A stretch of 64,000 bases of DNA from Loxodes magnus. Lineage: Eukaryota; Ciliophora; Karyorelictea; Loxodida; Loxodidae. The stretch is taken from contig CAMPDV010002006.1 of assembly GCA_946699065.1 (NCBI GenBank), forward strand, positions 1 through 64,000, in the 5' to 3' direction. Made by a program: the position numbers and the translations under genes. Below are positions 50,551 through 63,013 of this stretch, in pieces; the first letter of the stretch is position 1, and each line of letters starts with the position of its first letter. Below the pieces are notes generated by a model. It saw nothing but the letters and a program-made list of their open reading frames with translations. It did not search any database and was not told where the DNA came from.

Positions 50551-51209
50551 TACTAGTAGATGGTTCGACGAGTCTTCGCCCCTATACTCAGGTCCACAGA
50601 GCGATTTACAAGTCAGCACCTACACGAACCTTCAATCAGAATTTCCCCTGGCTTCGTCCTGCCCAAGCACTTTCATTTCGCCTACACATTTTCATGTACA
50701 GACTCGCGATATAGCTAGACTCCTCGGTCCGTGCTTCAAGACGGGACGGTCTGTCCACTATATCCTTGCAATACTTCTTTTCAAAACTTTGCTCAGATTT
50801 ATTGTAGACGCACAGCTTCCTTCCCAACTATTTTAGGTCTTTTAACTCTCTTTCCAAAGTGCTTTTCACTTTTCCCTCACGGTACTTGTGCACTATTGGG
50901 CTCTGGACGTATTTAGCCTTACGAGGAGTTTACGTCGCACTTTGGACAGCAATCCCAAGCTATCCGACTCTTAGATAGTTTGGTTTTTAATCTAATTGAA
51001 CCTCACGGGGTTATCACCCTCTATGACGTGTCATTCCTGACCAATTTGGTCAATCAAACCTAAACAACATTCCTCCCTAACTTAGATAATTCCAAAGATT
51101 TACAAGTGGGCTTTGACCGCTTCATTCGCCGTTACTAAGGCCATCCTTGTTAATTTCTTTTACTCTGCTTATTGATATGCTTAAGTTCAGCGGGTTATTT
51201 TGCTCCCCT
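48982..51209 (-). rRNA. 28S rRNA (copy 2, 3' end missing)
   Basis: Matches copy 1 but lacks roughly the last 675 nt at the 3' end: the spacer joins at CTGTGAGCGGTTTCTGTC. A ~75-nt block is also missing near 50669 (copy 1 23492-23565). It retains the conserved 49122-49303 block that copy 1 lost. A small extra CCAGGATCAACCC sits at 49898. Non-functional as it stands. Confidence 0.9.
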
Positions 51210-51285
51210 CAAATCACAAATACATATACTCAGTTTTTTCACTTGGTAAAAGAATTCTTATTCACTTACATTTGTATTTTATATG

Positions 51286-51436
51286 ATACTGAAAGGAACA
51301 TACCTTGAGCTTCCCCAAGGTGCCTGTTGGGTTGGGAAACCTGATGACTCACGAAATCCTGCAATTCGCATTAAATTTCGCGCTTCGCTGCGTCTTTCAT
51401 CGACGTCAGAGCCTAGGCATCTATTGTTGGGGCTTT
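51286..51436 (-). rRNA. 5.8S rRNA (copy 2)
   Basis: Same as copy 1 with a few substitutions (offset 27124 bp). ITS2 is 51210-51285 and ITS1 51437-51525. Confidence 0.92.
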
Positions 51437-51525
51437 TGTTTTGTTTAGGTTTATATATTTAATAAAATGAAAAGCAGCATAAAGCTGTAAATAGATTTGA
51501 TTTTTGTAATGTTTGATATTAATAT

Positions 51526-52299
51526 TAATGATCCATCTGCAGGTTCACCTACGGATATCTTGTTACGACTTCTCCTTCCTCTAAGTGATAAGGTTCACTT
51601 AACTTCCCATTAGTCCGAGAGGTTCACCTGATCACTCGAAATCGGTAGAAGCGACGGGCGGTGTGTACAAAGGGGAGGAACTTAATCAGTGCAAGCTGAT
51701 GACTTGCGCTTACTAGGAATTCCAAGTTGATGATAAAGAATTGTAAGGGTCAATCCCAACTACGACGCAGTTACGAAGTTGTCGTAGTAGCTATACTTAG
51801 GAACTCATTGGCTAGTGCATTGTAGCGCGCGTGCGGCCCAGGACATCTAAGGGCATCACAGACCTGTTATTGCCTCACACTTCCTCCAACTAAAAGCTGG
51901 AAGTCCCTCTAAGAAGACAACTTCCTCGGATAGAAAGAGTCTATTTAGCAAGTTGAGGTCCCGTTCGTTATCAGAATTAACCAGACAAATCACTCCACCA
52001 ACTAAGAACGGCCATGCACCACCACTCATAGAATCAAGAAAGAGCTCTCAATCTGTCAATCCTTACTATGTCTGAACCTGGTAAGTTTCCCCGTGTTGAG
52101 TCAAATTAAGCCGCAGGTTCCACTCCTTGTGGTGCCCTTCCGTAAATTCCTTTAAATTTCAGTCTTGCTACCATACTCTCTCCAGAATCCAAAGACTTTG
52201 ATTTCTCGGAATGTGCCGAGGAGATTTATACGGTCTCCCCGATTCCTAGTCGGCATAATTTATGGTTAAGACTAGGACGGTATCTGATCGTCTTGGATC
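51526..52299 (-). rRNA. 18S rRNA, 3' portion (copy 2)
   Basis: 3' end at 51526 as in copy 1. It is truncated about 230 nt earlier than copy 1: homology stops just past GATCGTCT at 52293 and AT-rich DNA follows. This is also the right end of the segmental duplication. Confidence 0.92.
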
Positions 52300-52789
52300 A
52301 CTTAACTCAAAAACTTAAATTTTTATATTATTTTTTTTTATAAAACTGGAGAATAAGTTAAATTTAGCAGTTAAGCAAAAATAGTTAATTTTTACATAGT
52401 TCTGATTTTTACATTCTAATAAATAAGATATCTAGTTATTTAGCAATAAATAAGTTAATTCTCTAAAATTTTATAATCTCTTTACTATTTTATTATGTGA
52501 TTACAGTTTTTTAGTTAAAAACTAATTGAGAATTAGATTATTTCTATTTTGTTAAACTTAATTAAATTTTAGACTTTTCAAAACTATTTTAATTTCTCAT
52601 AAAATATACCAAATAATCCTTTTTATATTATTCTCTTTAATTAATTAATAATATGTTTTTTTAATTAATAGTAGAACCTTTATTTTATAATTTCAATAGT
52701 GCCATTTTTTTAGTACTTGATAAATTCAATTTTATTTACTTATTTAAGAGTTTTCATCTTTTTATCTATAATCAACTGTTTCGTAGATT

Positions 52790-53930
52790 AGCTAGGATTA
52801 TATTATCTAAGTTTCTAACATTTAGAAAATAGATGAGATTGCTAAGGGTGGCTTTAGAGTTTTTTGAAAAGCTTTACTGAAGGAAGAACATTAATAGCGA
52901 TAAAGAGTTTTACAATTAAAGTTTATCTTAGGCAGCTAAGAAAGAGATGGAATAGGAGCTATCAATACCTAAAAGATGCATCATCCTAATAGTATCTTTA
53001 TATGAGTACTGTCCTTAGCTGCTGTGTTTGGTATTGGAATGTCTGCCTTACAATTTATACTAGCTTATAAAAAATAAGCAATATCTATCATAGAAAATCA
53101 GATATAACATAAGCTTGGATATGTCTAGAGTGTATTATCGAGAAGAACATTATTCACAGAGATCTTAAGAGTAATAACATATTACTGGACAAGAATTTAA
53201 GAGCTAAAATAACACATTTTAATTTGTTGAAAGTGAGAATGGAAACTTAATCTTTCGAATCAAAAACTTAGATAGGCAATATTCGTTGGATAGCTCCTGA
53301 ATTGATGTGCTTAAAGCCTGAATACAGAAATAACCAGATATTTTTGCTTTTGGAGTCATTTTTTGGGAAATTGCAACTAATTAAGTGTCCTTTTAAGAAA
53401 CTGATGAATTATCTATAAGAGAGGATATAAAAGCTGGAGATAGAGAAAAAATTCCTGAGGAATTTCCTCAGAATTATAAGATTTTATTTGAAAAATTTTG
53501 GACTTAAAATTCAAATAAGAGAGCAAGTCTGGAAACTGTATAAAGCTTACTATTGAGTAGCTTAGAAAAAATCTAAAAATAAGCCCCAAAATAAGATCCA
53601 TAAGTAATGAAAAATTCAACTAAAATGGAAAATTTGAGAATTCCTGCATTAAAGGAAATCAAGGCTTTCATTTAACCTTCACTAATTATTAACTTGCATA
53701 AAAATAAAGTAAAGGTAAATATTTATCTTTTAGGCTAAACTTTGATGGGACACTAGGGAGGAGTTTGATCTGTAGTGATATCTGGTGACTAGAAATTAAT
53801 TGTATCGGCTAGTTACGATATAAACTTAAAAATATGAGAGTTTCTTGCTGGAACTTGTAAGAGAATTTTGATGGGACACTAGAATTGAGTTTTATCCGTA
53901 AATCCAGCGATCTTCACCGTATAATTTTCT
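52790..53930 (+). pseudogene. TKL-type protein kinase fused to WD40 repeats, decayed
   Basis: Plus-strand pieces in order. Gly-rich loop: IDEIAKGGFRVFWKALLKEE, with W as TGA. AIK strand: LIAIKSFT. Catalytic loop: IIHRDLKSNNILLDKNLRAK. The activation segment starts ITHFN where DFG is expected. Then GNIRWIAPELM, then in a new frame PDIFAFGVIFWEIATNQVSF, IREDIKAGDREKIPEEFP and NSNKRASLETVQSLL. Then WD40: LMGHQGGVWSVVISGDQKLI, VSASYDINLKIWEFLAGT, RILMGHQNWVLSV, with W as TGA (53766-53768) and GHQ using TAG. Order and motifs fit a tyrosine-kinase-like kinase with a C-terminal propeller. At least two or three frame shifts and the lost DFG suggest a pseudogene; unrecognised mini-introns are an alternative for the shifts but not for HFN. 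Confidence 0.7.
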
Positions 53931-54204
53931 CATCATTTCCTTAGTTGGCTTATCTCTTATTAAATTCTTTTTGAGCATATCTACAATCAGCTTCTTCACC
54001 AAACTAGCTCATTAAAAGCCAGAATCTTATCTATACAGTAAATATTTTACTCAGAAGATAGAAGAATAATCTTAATTACCACTTCAGATTCTTCAAAGGT
54101 AAGAAATACTTAATCTCTTTAGATTAAAGATTAAATTCTAGATATTTAAGATATTTTAACTTAATAGTTTAAGATTTTGATGATTAATAGAATAAAATTC
54201 TATA

Positions 54205-54714
54205 ATGGGCTAGAATGGTAAATTATCAAAGTTCTTTCTGAGTAAGAACAAAAAAAAGCGTGAAAAATTTTAACGGCTAGGATAATTTATAGTTGGTTGG
54301 GAAGAAGGAGTATTGGTAAGGCTTTTAATTACAAGATATATAAGTTAGGACGATTGTGGAAATGCTCACTAATTTTATTAATTAATACTAAGAGTTTGGT
54401 ATAAACCATATTTTGATATATGAATTCCAGAAGTTAAGGAAGTAAGAGAGTTATATCCTAATCCCATCTTAAAACAGGTAGACAAGGAAATCCTATTTAT
54501 TTACTTTATTTTGTATAAGTACCATGAGAATAAAATTAACATTCTCTATTTCAATTTTCGTAAGTCCGTAGCTACAAGGTCATCTCAAATAAAGCTAAGT
54601 TAGGACTTCAGTATCGAGGAATATCGTAAATTTTATAATTAGTTTGCAGACTTTTTAGTTATATCGAAACATCCTTTAAGAACTCTGCTAAAAAACATTA
54701 GCATTCACTTATAA
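54205..54714 (+). CDS. Hypothetical protein, intact small gene
   Basis: ATG at 54205 and 169 codons in one frame to TAA-TAA (54712-54717). Begins MGQNGKLSKFFLSKNKKKRE; continues GQFIVGWEEGVLVRLLITRY, ISQDDCGNAHQFYQLILRVW, IPEVKEVRELYPNPILKQ, LYKYHENKINILYFNFRKS and FSIEEYRKFYNQFADFLVI. Both TAG and TAA encode Gln, and TGA encodes Trp in DIWIPE. The amino-acid pattern is clearly protein-like and the two other frames are worse. A basic N-terminus precedes a mixed alpha/beta-looking body. Family not recognised. It converges with the Kelch gene on the minus strand. Confidence 0.6.
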
Positions 54715-54734
54715 TAAGTCATAACATAATCCCA

Positions 54735-55780
54735 ATCTTAAAATCTTCTTAACTATCTTTGATGACTTTAATATCCTTTCATTATTTCAAATCTATTAAT
54801 ATAAAATCATCTTAAGAGTAAAACCCGCAAAATAATCTTCCGTAAATAGCCATAAAATTACCAACTGTGCTAAATGCAGTTATCCCTCTATTCTTTGATA
54901 TTTCTCCTTTTTTTAGAAATTAAAAAGTTTTCAGATTGTAAGAATAAATCTATTTATCATTGTAATTATGTAAATATATAACTCATGAAATGAATAGAGT
55001 ATTTCCGTATTCGTAAATATTACAGTGCAAGAGTTTTCTTGGATAATCTTAATCTTTGATCAGAAGTAATCATACATTTAATCCTAAAGCAAAAAAAATT
55101 TAGCTGGTTCTCCTGAAATAGTTTATCCATCAAACTTGTATAAATATTTTCCATAAATTATGTCACATGTTATTTTTTTGGTAGTTGGAAGTTTATTTTG
55201 TGAGACCTGTTCTTAAGTTCTACTAATTGTATTGTACTTATACACATAATTTTAAATTACTGACTATCTTTAATCCCCTATATTATCAAAAAATTTTAAA
55301 TTTTGAGCAGGTGTATTCCCGAATCTTTTCTACAACAAGGATTCAAATATTTGAACTTGCTACCACATCCATTTTTCATTTAGCTTTAAAAAATTGCTAA
55401 GAAGATCTTACTCTGAGTTTTTGCTTCTAAAGATATACACATTTCCCTAGATTATATTCATAGTGTAGTAATGTAAAATTTCAGGAAAATTGATACAATG
55501 GTAGATGATTTCTCACTGCAATTAGTATTTTTACATGCTAAATATGATTTTGTACAGTAGCCCTAAGCCTTTTATTATGGAAATTTGATAATGATAGGTT
55601 GGTGTAAGGGGTTTAGAATAAATTAGGTTAGTATAAATATTAATTGAGTAAATTAAAAAGGTGTCCCTTACATATAGACTTTGGATGGATGGTAGTTTGT
55701 ATTAATGGAGTAGTGAAAATAGATTGGAATTAGCGCATTGCAATATGAAATTAGAACTAAATAATTAAGCATTTAACAAT
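54735..55780 (-). pseudogene. Kelch-repeat propeller gene, frame broken at a homopolymer
   Basis: Minus strand from 55780: PSIQSLYVRDTFLIYS, KYQLQWEIIYHC, IIQGNVYIFRSKN, LKLNEKWMWQQV, GKYLYKFDGQTISGEP; then in a neighbouring frame LNVWLLLIKDQDYPRKLLHC, NIYEYGNTLFISWVIYL, KQIYSYNLKTFQF, NRGITAFSTVGNFMAIYGRL and DDFILIDLKQWKDI. These follow the Kelch pattern of xYxFGG-like strands, PR-x-H and a spaced Trp. The frame change falls at a run of eight A (plus strand, about 55089-55100), so it is either a real indel or a sequencing error. Kelch propellers bind partner proteins, often as ubiquitin-ligase adaptors. Start and end are uncertain. Confidence 0.55.
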
Positions 55781-55861
55781 TTACAAATTATTACAATATT
55801 TATATTTTTTCTATCAATGAGATTTGGTAGCATCAAGACTTCATTAACTAAATATTTAACC

Positions 55862-57065
55862 ATGGAAGTGAATTTAGTTTATTGAAGAAATAATAGGAAA
55901 TGACATATTTAATAAATTAGAAATTGCTTAATGTAAATCATTGAGAGCTTAAATAGACTTACCTTTCTGTATGTAAAATGAATCGATAGAACAATTCATA
56001 AAACTGTAACATTACCTATGATAACGTATGATATTATTAAAGAAGATCGCTACTCCTAAACTAAGCCTCATATTAGATAGATGAATGTGTCGGTTATTAA
56101 AAAGTAGCAATTTTTATTTGAAATTTATTCTAAAAAAGTACTGAAAACTTTATAACTGAGTGATGAAATAATTACTCAAAAAAAGTTGATGTTGAAGAAA
56201 ATAGTAGTAAAAATAAAGGAGTAAATTAAGTTTCATAATTGGGTAAAAGTCTTAGAACGAAAGTGAAACACGTGAGTCTATTTCAATTATTGCAACAAAT
56301 GATTGGAAAGCTTCATTTAGGACTGCCAAATTATCTTAGATATAATAAGCATAGAAAATAAGAAATATGCTATTTATTTTTAAATTACGTACGAATATAG
56401 TGGTGCAGCGTAAACTCTAAAAGAAAGGCATCCCATTGAAGATGCAAATTGCAGATTAGGTTAGTAAGGGAAATAAGACACATAATATTTACGAAAATCA
56501 TAACAGAAGTCTATGAAAAATCTTACTTTAATAAATTTACTTCAGAGATAGTTAAGGATTCAAATTTTAATGAAATCTGGACATAGTTGATATCGTGTGA
56601 GGAAGCTACAAATTTGAGTAATTAATACGGAATCTTTAGGAAAGTTTTCGAGAAAGCAAATAAACCAAATAATAACTGATCACAAAAAAGAATTTTAGAA
56701 ATAAGAAGAAGAGGTTATTTAGACAAAACTATACTTCAACAACAAATAATAGGAAAATACTACAGAGCAGGTACCAATGAATACACATAGTTACTCAGGG
56801 AACTAACTAGAGAGAAAAAATGCATTAAGAACAGTTGGAATATTTGGCAAAATAAAAATTGAATTAAATCTAAAAAAGTTAAATAAAAGTTTACAAACAG
56901 CAAAGAAGTAGAAAGACAATAAAAAATTAACAAAAAAATGGAACTCGAGCAAAGAATGATATTATTGCAAAAAGGCTTAATACTAGATTTGAACTGGATA
57001 AGCAATGATGGAATTAATGGAAGAATAACTCTAAAAATAAGAAAACCAAGAATGTAAGTTTAAAA
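55862..57065 (+). CDS. Possible hypothetical gene, frame unresolved
   Basis: ATG at 55862 opens MEVNLVYWRNNRKW. The frame continues VTLPMITYDIIKEDRYSQTK, FHNWVKVLERKWNTWVYF, YAIYFQITYEYSGAAQTLKE and RHPIEDANCRLG. From about 56500 another frame is at least as convincing: EVYEKSYFNKFTSEIVKDSN, EEATNLSNQYGIFRKVFEKA and AGTNEYTQLLRELTREKK. Probably coding, but exon or frame structure cannot be settled here. No domain recognised. Confidence 0.35.
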
Positions 57066-57069
57066 AAAA

Positions 57070-58480
57070 GACAATATCAAACTTTACTTAAAGTTTATCT
57101 GAATTTTTATTTAATAGTAAAAAATTAGGAAAAAGATATTTAAAATTGTATATAAAAATAATAAGTTTAATACGACTAAATTTATTAAAGTTCGAGTATA
57201 ATTTTTGATGATGGGTATGATTAAAGTAGTGAAGAGGAAGATTAAATTATCTATTTAATCTAAAAAATGAATATTGATGCATGGAAATAGAATAAGATTG
57301 AATTAGGAGCAGTATATGAGATTATAACAAGGGAGAAGTAAGTGTATTACTAGTAGGTGTATTTTGGTAGCATGAGTAGTTTAAACTCTTGGAGAACATA
57401 AATATAATAAAGAAGCATAAATGATTATCTACTATTTAAATAATTTTTAGAGCTATAGATTAATTGGAAAGAAAAAGAATAATTAGAGTAAGCTATTTTC
57501 TATTTCTTAAACTTACTAATTAAGAAATGAAATAATTTAACTTGCTCTGTTTGATTTTAATAAATTGGCTTAAAAGGCTTAAAGAAGTTATGTAATCACA
57601 TTTTAAAATAAATAAGAAAAGAGCAACTATCTTTTACATTAATAATCATAGCAAATATGAAAATAATTACCCTCATTATTGCAAGGTTATTATATGTGAT
57701 TTAATTCATAGATTATAAAAAGTAGATTCTAGTCTATGCTTAATTCTATATACAAAGCTACTTATAATACATAAAATACCTTTACTATACCTACTGTTCC
57801 TTTTTATTCATATTCTCTAAATTTATTAATAACAATCGATAGGTATTACTCTTAGCAAATTATCGTATTTATTATTGAATAATCTAATAGCTTATTTCCA
57901 AAATTCATTATTCTTTATTATTCATAAAGTTTTAATTTAAATTTCTAGAGTAAACTATCTATCATTATCATAAGTCTAACCCCTGATAGACTTTTAGTGA
58001 TATATAAGACTTAATATACTCATTTCTTTATATATAGCAAATCACTGTCTGCTTTATTTAATACTAGATTCTATTTCAATACTTGTATATCCATTCTAGT
58101 TTTTAACTCATTTTAATCCTTATATCATTAAAGTATTATTCCCCTAAAAATGTTTTCATATACATCAGTAATTTTGCTATCAAAGACATGCTGAAAGCCG
58201 GTTTCCAGCTTATTGCAACTTAGCCGTATAACTTCACATGAAGCAATCCTTTAACTCTCTTTTTTCTGCGTCCATTTGAAATAGAAACTTTTCTCTTAAG
58301 CACTAATTAGCGAAAGCCATTTTAGTTTTAAATCTTAAGTCATTCAACCATCTACTTACTTAGGCCTAAATAATCATACTAACTTTCTTTCCTTACCTCT
58401 TATCTACTTATTAGCTAGTGTTATTCACCTCCTATTGAATGATACTAGTGTAGTATAATAACGAATATTAAGGTAGAGTT
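57070..58480. other. Unassigned stretch
   Basis: 57210-57480 has a weak protein-like reading (MNIDAWKQNKIELGAVYEII) with no family match that I can see. The rest is AT-rich without clear genes. Confidence 0.3.
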
Positions 58481-58789
58481 AATATTAAGTGAATAAGAAC
58501 GCTAATAAGCAAGCTAAAGAGTTGATAGTTTGGATCAGTAAGAAGGGATTATGAAATTTAGTTAAAGGACTAAGCATAAAACCGTTTAGAGTATCAAAAA
58601 CTATTTGCAACTACTTTGAAAGAAATCTTGAATGAACCTAAAAATTAGCTGCTGGGTTAGATACCAATTTTCATATAAGTAATAAGAAATAAAGCAAGTT
58701 GAATATGACATCTAAGACCTAAAGTCTGTTTATAAGATAATAAGGTGATCACATTAAAGTAGTTATTGAAATAAATACTTTATAAATAA

Positions 58790-60145
58790 ATGAAGTCTAA
58801 ATAAGAGTCAATAACTCCTGTCTTATTTCTTCGATCTATTGGGAAATAAAAAAGAGGGAACAAACTTGCTAGACTATATGGTAAGATTCCTATCCTTCTG
58901 TCTAAATACGAGATATTCAATAGCTACTAGTATAACAACTAATTCGTCTATCATTTGTAGAATGGAAGCTGCTATATGTATGTCTATTGGGTTCTTAAAG
59001 ATAAGCTTTTAGAAGTAAATATAAGAGAAGAAATACCTAATTCTGTTGCTAACTTGAAAGTGAATAATTTGGTATATATAATAGGAGGAAATTACTATTA
59101 AACTGGAGTATATGATGCTTGCAGTATTAATATGAATAGTTAAAAACTTAGTTGATTACCTAAGCTACTTCTACCAGTAAGTTCATCAGCAGCTGCGTAT
59201 TTTAAAAACGAAATTTATGTAATAGGAGGACATTTATCAATTAGAAAGATAAAAGATGTTCAATGCTATAACTTAAAAGAAAATAAATGAAGGAAAAAAT
59301 CACCGATTAAATAAGAAAGGTCAGGACATCAAGCAGTTGTTTATAAGAGCAAACTCATGATTTGTGGAGGAAGTTCTGATACCTAAGAGTATTCCAGTTT
59401 TGAAGTGTACGATGATATAAACGATAAGTGAAGTGCTAGTGACATAACTTTACCAGCTCCATATTTGTGCTTTGGAATTTGGCCTAAACCTTTGATGATT
59501 GTAGGAGGATATAATATAGCATATGACTAAGTTAACAATCTATTTATCATGAGCAACTAAAAAAAATGAAAAGCATTTCCTTTTGAACTTCAAATAGGAG
59601 TCGAGAATCCTATACTTTTGATAAGAAACTAGATCTATATGATAAGGAAGCATTCAGCCAAATGTTCTGTAAAAAGATAAATAGAAGGTTAGAAGGTAAC
59701 GGACTAAAATTTAGAAGCGACTTCTAATCAATAGCATTCCATAATGATATATTAGATAACTATGTCAGAGCATGATTTTGTGTGACGAGTCTGAAGGAAA
59801 TAACGCTATTTTACTTTAAATCTAAATATCTTTATATTATATTAAGAAAGGCCATCTTGTTATATTTAAATCAGTTATATTAATAAAACTTAACTTCTAA
59901 GAATAAGATTGAAGGAAACTGAAAAATTAATTTTCTTCAGCGAGTGATTTCAGCTTGTTGTAAAGAATATCGAACCTAAAGAAAAAAATCCGGATCTAAA
60001 AAAAAGCAATTCATCACGCTATCCAATGAGTAATTTTAACTCCCTTGATTAATTTAATTAAGAAAGGATAATTTTCTAAAACCACTATTCACAAAAAGAA
60101 TCCAAAAAAGTATTAAAAAAGTGTTATAGGACTATTTCTTTCTAA
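58790..60145 (+). CDS. Kelch-repeat protein
   Basis: ATG at 58790; one frame for 451 codons to TAA (60143-60145) with no frame break. Kelch units: NNQFVYHLQNGSCYMYVYW; VNNLVYIIGGNYYQTGVY with SQKLSWLPKLLLP; NEIYVIGGHLS with KENKWRKKSPI; SGHQAVVYKSKLMICGG with INDKWSASDITLP; PKPLMIVGGYN with NQKKWKAFPFEL. The doubled Gly and spaced Trp of Kelch blades are present, and four blade Trp (59153, 59288, 59429, 59567) are all TGA. The tail is charged (NIEPKEKNPDLKKSNSSRYP). The same frame is protein-like upstream to about 58520 (RRDYEIQLKD, LFATTLKEILNEPKN), suggesting a longer N-terminal coiled coil. Likely a protein-binding propeller; partner unknown. Confidence 0.85.
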
Positions 60146-60829
60146 TGGTTAAATTTTCAAGCATTTATCTTTTGCTAGTTTCATTATTCAAACTTAATTT
60201 TATAACAAGATTAACTCTTCGCTTCTTCAAAGATCTTAAATACTTATATTTCTTAACTCAGTTCTCACGACTTAATCTAAGTACCAAATGTAATGCTTCT
60301 AAGTTTGCTTATATTTATAAATCAAGCATTTTATTTTTTGTTTATACATAATCCCTTAAGATGTACATTCTTACACTCTTTAGTTTTTCAAATCACTTTT
60401 TAACTAATAAAATTTATCATCAATACAGCATGTCATTTTTATATGTTATATGCTTATATTACTTATTTTCCATATCCATTTGTTTGACCTATTTATTTAA
60501 TTCAATAAAGATCTTAAGTTATAAAAGCTATTAAATACCCTTAAGCTATTTTAGGCTGCTTCTATGATATCTTATTCTTTATATTTAAAAATGCTTTATT
60601 TTTAAAGCTAGTACTAATATCATCGATAACGCTTATTAAAGGTTAATATAGAAGTGTTTTGATTCTTAGCTGCCATTCTTTAGTTTTAAGTAGTGATTAA
60701 TCTAAGATTTTAACAAGAAACTGTTACTACTTTAAGGCTAATTTTGACCGCAGAATGTTTTTCTTGTATGTTTATTGTTTTAGTTTTATTAAGGAAGACA
60801 ATAGACTAATGAGATTTATTACTTAGATA

Positions 60830-62660
60830 CAATGAAAGAATCAGATGTATGTTCATTCTTCTTATCATAACTCTAAAACCCCTAAAAGATCATCATCAGT
60901 CTCCTCAGCTAAAATTATCAAAAGACTTAAGCTAATAAAGAGCAATTTAAAGAAAGAGAGATATTATGGCTCTATTAAAGCCTTTACTTTGACTATCTTA
61001 TAGACTCTTAGTAAGCTTATCATTTACCTTATATTATAAGTCTTTTAATTACTTGTTAGCAACAATATTGGAGACATAAATTACCATATGATAGAAGTAA
61101 TTATTAGTTGGAGATTGAAAGACAGTTCTTCTTTAAAAGAGTTTCTGCTTTGTATTTCGTTTTGAGCGAATTTGACTAGACTTAGACCTTATAAATTTTA
61201 TAGTTAATGAAGAAAATCAACGAGATATGGAGCGAAAAAGTTGAAAAAAACTTAAGCAGAAAGGAAACAAGCACATAAATTGGAAGGTTAGATCGTATGT
61301 CTCAATCTACTTGGCTGAGCTAAAACATGAAATGATTTTATCTTAATCATACAAAAATCTTTATTAGATAACAGAAGAGAGTTTTGAGGGCTTGATTAAA
61401 TTCCACTTTGTAGTATAAAAACTAGATTTCTAGCTACTGTCGCTTCGTAGCATACAGGGCTTTTATTTTTTTCTACAATTAAGTTGAGCAAGCTGCTCTA
61501 TTTTAAAGTATTTTCTAGAGAGCTTTAACTATCTTTCCTTTTTTTTATTCATGAATAGAGCCTTAGCAGCAAGCCTGACAGTCTAATTTCTTTTTTAAGT
61601 AACATCTTTTCTTATTTAGCATCAGGTTAAATGCGTTGAGAAATAACTACTTTGATTAAGCTGAAATACTCAAGAAAAATTCACCTGGAAAAGTTTGGCT
61701 GAGGTATTCAAGCCTTCTGGCAAGGAATCTCAATCAGTGCAAGCTAATTAGCTACTCTCTTGTCGATCACACGTAGGTTAGAAAAGAGATCTTGATCATA
61801 TACAACAAGAAGTGTTGCTATCAAAGTTCTACTTGATACTCAATAAAAATAATAAGTCTTAATCTAGCATCTTAACTTTATCTTTTCTCAATTATAACAG
61901 TAAATAAATGCAATATAAGTAAATTTAGATATACAAACTGAAATAATAAAGCTAATATATAAGTATAATAATTGAAAAAATACTTGAGGTTGCCGTTAAG
62001 AGTACAGAAGGTAAAGAATCCATTAAGCAAGTTAAAATCAGTTTTTCTAGCACTCTTTTGCTTTAAAATATCCCTTAGATTGAAGGATTGGAACTTAGAA
62101 CGAAAATTGCAGCTTCAATTTTTTGAAGAGTGAAATACTGAATTTTCAGCTAAGAAGATAATACAATTCTAAGCAAAGAAAAGAGTTTTTGGATTGAAAA
62201 GGTAATCTAAGAGAAGGAAAGATTAGAAGAATAGGTCAGCTACTAATTAAATTGAGGAATACAATTATAGTATAGGGATTAAAGACTATCAGTATTAAAA
62301 TCCAGTGTTAGAATTGATATTTATTATTCGATCTAGCTCTAAAGAAGACGGAAAAGAGTTATTTCATAGCAGTAGCAAAAATATTACGCTAAGATTGGCT
62401 GAAATTTTTCTTTGAAGCGTAAGTATGAAAAAATTATTTTGATTGATCTTAAATCTTGAAGTACTCCAAATAGAATATGAAGACACTCTCTCGTTTATAT
62501 TAATGTAGTAGAATCGAAAAAAGATGCAAAGCTATGATAAAAATATCTTGGAAAAGAAAAAATAGAAATCACTAATCAGAACGGAAAACATCTAAAAGCC
62601 ATCCTTTAGCTCTACTAAGACACATGATTGAGGGAGTAATTCTAAAAGCTACTCTTTTAA
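60830..62660 (+). CDS. Coding-like region, frame unresolved
   Basis: Three plus-strand frames each have protein-like parts. One begins at ATG 60832 with MKESDVCSFFLSQLQNPQK. Another reads KTPKRSSSVSSAKIIKRLKL followed by a hydrophobic stretch TILQTLSKLIIYLILQVF, and later IIQKSLLDNRREFW, reminiscent of large ciliate multi-membrane proteins. A third reads WKKLKQKGNKHINWKVRSYV. I cannot choose, and no known domain is secure. Confidence 0.25.
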
Positions 62661-63013
62661 GTAACAACACTAAAAGAGACTTGGTTTACTCAAGCATTTA
62701 TATTTATACTAATTTTAATTGATTTTATAGTTAAATGATATGATCTATTTAAACCTATCCTTGTATCTTAACATTAAATCTTATTGAGAACTTAAAATTA
62801 AAATAAAATTATAGAGTAAAGCACTTAATTACTTAAACTGTTTATCTTAGTAATTAATTATTAATACTACTATCTTCTTATTTAAATTAGATTTGAAACC
62901 TCAATTTATTAATTTAAGATATATTTTAATAATTAATTATGCTTAGAATTAAAGAGACTAATTAGTAGACTTTAATATGCTAGTACCAATTTTAAAAATG
63001 CTGTATCTTATTT

